This document shows positions 7,945-8,984 of a stretch of 8,984 nt of DNA, in pieces. Position numbers and translations under genes: made by a program. The notes beneath the pieces are model-generated. The model saw nothing but the letters and a program-made list of their open reading frames with translations. It was not told the DNA's origin and searched no databases. This stretch comes from Lachnospiraceae bacterium (GTDB taxonomy: Bacteria; Bacillota; Clostridia; Lachnospirales; Lachnospiraceae), in the NCBI GenBank assembly GCA_900766575.1, contig CAAFVW010000167.1:1-8984 (forward strand), given 5' to 3'. The first letter of the stretch is position 1; each line of letters begins with the position of its first letter.

Positions 7945-8003
7945 ATGTGCTCCTCCTGTTTTCAATGCAGGCATTAACATGCCGCACTTTTTATAACTTT
8001 TTC

Positions 8004-8019
8004 GTAACTATTCAGTTAC
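8004..8019. repeat. Inverted repeat in the LysM gene leader
   Basis: GTAACT and AGTTAC flank a 4-base spacer about 5-20 bases downstream of the expected LysM transcription start. A related arrangement, GTA-TGAAT-TAC, is found in the shorter inverted repeat at 8085-8100. Position and symmetry fit an operator; no regulator is identified. Confidence 0.35.
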
Positions 8020-8030
8020 ACTTTTTCATC

Positions 8031-8059
8031 ATTATAGTTCTCCGGAAACGTTTTGACAC
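8031..8059 (-). promoter_or_regulatory. Promoter of the LysM gene
   Basis: On the minus strand, GTGTCA (complement of 8054-8059) and a perfect TATAAT (complement of 8031-8036) are 17 nt apart. Transcription would start near 8024, giving a leader of about 80 nt. It is back to back with the queT promoter. Confidence 0.7.
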
Positions 8060-8121
8060 AAATACTGCATGAATTGACAAAAAAATGTAGTGAATTACAT
8101 AAAATACAAGAAACTGACTGC

Positions 8122-8149
8122 TTGACTTTTCCAGAATTATTGATATACT
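8122..8149 (+). promoter_or_regulatory. Promoter of queT
   Basis: TTGACT at 8122-8127 and TATACT at 8144-8149 are 16 nt apart, each one base from consensus. It would start RNA near 8156, about 195 nt before the queT start codon. A second, weaker option upstream is TTGACA at 8074-8079 with CATAAA at 8098-8103 (18-nt spacer). Confidence 0.7.
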
Positions 8150-8156
8150 GAAACAG

Positions 8157-8350
8157 TTGTACAGCCCATAAAAACAAGGTCTTACTGGGCTCGCCGATTC
8201 CCGGCGTAAGGTCATATGCCTTCGGTATATGCCTTCCGCAGCATTCGTCAGATGTTTATGCACGCGTGACCTGCTGACTCATTGCTGCGCGAAAATGAAT
8301 CGAGTGTTCGCGACCTTCCACTCGCCAAAAAAACTAGAGGAGAAAAAAAA
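8157..8350 (+). ncRNA. Structured 5' leader of queT, candidate riboswitch
   Basis: The leader can form a chain of hairpins: 8163-8168 with 8186-8191; 8192-8196 with 8202-8206; 8208-8220 with 8224-8235 (12 bp, one bulged U); 8237-8243 with 8283-8289, continued inside by 8247-8251 with 8274-8278; and 8301-8306 with 8319-8324. Alternatives exist: 8181-8185 with 8206-8210, and 8288-8293 with 8307-8312, the latter competing with the last hairpin. AAGGUC at 8176-8181, in the first loop, is exactly complementary to GACCUU at 8312-8317, in the last loop; a second AAGGUC is at 8208-8213. queT genes are commonly controlled by preQ1 riboswitches, so ligand control is likely. No terminator is seen before the start codon, so control would be at translation. 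The class of the upstream part is not recognised. Confidence 0.6.
8301..8342 (+). promoter_or_regulatory. preQ1-I-like hairpin and A-rich tail at the queT ribosome binding site
   Basis: A 6-bp stem (CGAGTG/CACTCG) closes a 12-nt loop starting UUC and ending in C, followed by CC, seven A and CUAG running into the Shine-Dalgarno AGAGGAG (8336-8342), 8 nt before the ATG. Stem, loop size, UUC start and the AAAAAACUA tail match the layout of preQ1-I aptamers. However, the loop has GCG where the usual bases pairing with the tail's CUA are expected, so the standard pseudoknot is not formed. A different pairing, loop CCU (8314-8316) with AGG of the Shine-Dalgarno (8338-8340), is possible. Confidence 0.45.
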
Positions 8351-8845
8351 ATGAACAAAAAAGTACTGTACCTCGTACACGGAGCAGTGATCTCTGCTCT
8401 CTATGTTGTGCTGACCATGTTAGCCAACTCTCTGGGACTGGCAAATTACGCCATTCAGGTCCGCTTCTCGGAAGCATTGACCATTCTTCCCGTATTTACC
8501 CCCGCTGCCATACCTGGACTTTTTCTGGGATGTATCATCAGCAATACCATGACCGGCTGTATGCTGCTTGACATTATCTTCGGCAGTCTCGCAACACTGA
8601 TCGGTGCCTTCGGAACATATCTGCTGCGTAACAAAAATAAATGGCTGGCTCCCCTGCCTCCTATTATTGCCAACATTATCATTGTTCCTTTCGTATTAGC
8701 ATATGTCTACCACTTAGAGGGCGGCATTCCTTATTTTATGCTGACCGTGGGTATTGGTGAGATCATTTCCTGCGGAGTACTTGGCATGTTGCTGCGCACC
8801 GTGCTGCAGAAATACCGCAAGTATATTTTTGATGTGCAGAAATAG
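8351..8845 (+). CDS. queT: QueT, substrate-binding membrane subunit of an ECF transporter for queuosine precursors
   Basis: The 164-residue protein has about five to six hydrophobic segments and belongs to the QueT family (COG4708) of ECF S-components. These bind a queuosine precursor such as preQ1 or preQ0/queuine and share the general ECF energising module (EcfA, EcfA', EcfT) encoded elsewhere. An AxxxA pattern at A12-A16 in the first helix fits the site where S-components dock on EcfT, and IQVRFSEAL at 35-43 matches the family's conserved segment. The ATG at 8351 has AGAGGAG 8 nt upstream; an in-frame extension to TTG 8282 would run through the leader hairpins and is rejected. The gene has its own promoter and structured leader. 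No queuosine biosynthesis gene is in the window, so salvage is its likely role. Confidence 0.9.
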   Translation: MNKKVLYLVHGAVISALYVVLTMLANSLGLANYAIQVRFSEALTILPVFTPAAIPGLFLGCIISNTMTGCMLLDIIFGSLATLIGAFGTYLLRNKNKWLAPLPPIIANIIIVPFVLAYVYHLEGGIPYFMLTVGIGEIISCGVLGMLLRTVLQKYRKYIFDVQK

Positions 8846-8984
8846 CAAGTCGACAGGCACCGTAACTTGAGAGTTAATTAATAATTCATTCGTAAATCCC
8901 CGTAGCCACTGACAGGGTATAAGAAACGCTGACACACTTGCGTTCGGCTGCAGACGTAACGGTACATAAGCGAGGAAAATACCC
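8846..8984 (+). ncRNA. Stretch after queT with a stacked hairpin at the window edge
   Basis: No coding sequence is convincing here. A small hairpin (8863-8867 with 8872-8876) follows queT without a T-run, so no clear terminator is seen. Further on, 8915-8920 pairs with 8979-8984 (GGGUAU/AUACCC), 8927-8930 with 8969-8972 (CGCU/AGCG) and 8938-8943 with 8954-8959 (UUGCGU/ACGUAA, one G-U wobble). The first internal loop is AAGAAA on one side and AGGAAA on the other. The G-U pair favours plus-strand RNA. It could be part of a riboswitch or small RNA continuing to the right; the class is not recognised and a chance fold is possible. Confidence 0.35.

Noticed and set aside
8012..8263. 83-codon minus-strand ORF upstream of the LysM gene
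   Set aside because: It overlaps both divergent promoters and the queT leader, has no convincing ribosome binding site, and its sequence is not protein-like in composition.
8282..8350. N-terminal extension of queT starting at TTG 8282
   Set aside because: It would translate through the leader hairpins, adds residues not typical of the family, and the ATG at 8351 has a strong ribosome binding site.
8888..8984. Cobalamin riboswitch after queT
   Set aside because: Only AAATCC and GCCACTG-like words are present; the other conserved boxes and their order are not seen in the available sequence.

Overview
The window looks like chromosomal DNA from a Gram-positive clostridial bacterium, most likely a member of the Lachnospiraceae. 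The pth-mfd pair, strong AGGAGG-type ribosome binding sites, sigma-A-like promoters, a stand-alone QueT transporter subunit and a secreted LysM protein with a (Pro/Ala/Thr/Ser)-rich linker all fit this. The assignment is inference from gene content and style, not from a search.

Layout, left to right. (1) Positions 1-94 hold the 5' end of a minus-strand PfkB-type sugar kinase, divergent from (2) a plus-strand polytopic membrane glycosyltransferase of the GT39/GT-C kind (415-2001). The 320-base gap between them carries a good promoter for the glycosyltransferase. (3) A 34-codon minus-strand gene (1994-2098) with a perfect ribosome binding site overlaps the glycosyltransferase tail to tail. It lies just downstream of mfd, behind a long hairpin that buries its ribosome binding site. 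(4) mfd (2179-5751) and pth (5779-6354) form a minus-strand operon, as in many Firmicutes. (5) A short intergenic region has a near-perfect palindrome and an intrinsic terminator. (6) A secreted, two-LysM protein of unknown function (6496-7944, minus) follows, with a 27-bp tandem repeat encoding its linker. (7) A divergent promoter region separates it from (8) queT (8351-8845, plus), the substrate-binding subunit of an ECF transporter for queuosine precursors. queT has a leader of about 195 nt full of hairpins, including a preQ1-I-like element beside its ribosome binding site. (9) The last 70 bases (8915-8984) can fold into a stacked hairpin on the plus strand and may be the start of another structured RNA.

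Most of the protein genes are ordinary housekeeping or envelope functions. The two places that deserve attention are both RNA-level: the queT leader, where the loops of two distant hairpins are exactly complementary over 6 nt and the last hairpin adjoins the Shine-Dalgarno, and the mfd-distal hairpin, which masks the small gene's Shine-Dalgarno and is spanned by a 13-codon upstream ORF. No mobile element, CRISPR array, tRNA or rRNA gene was seen.
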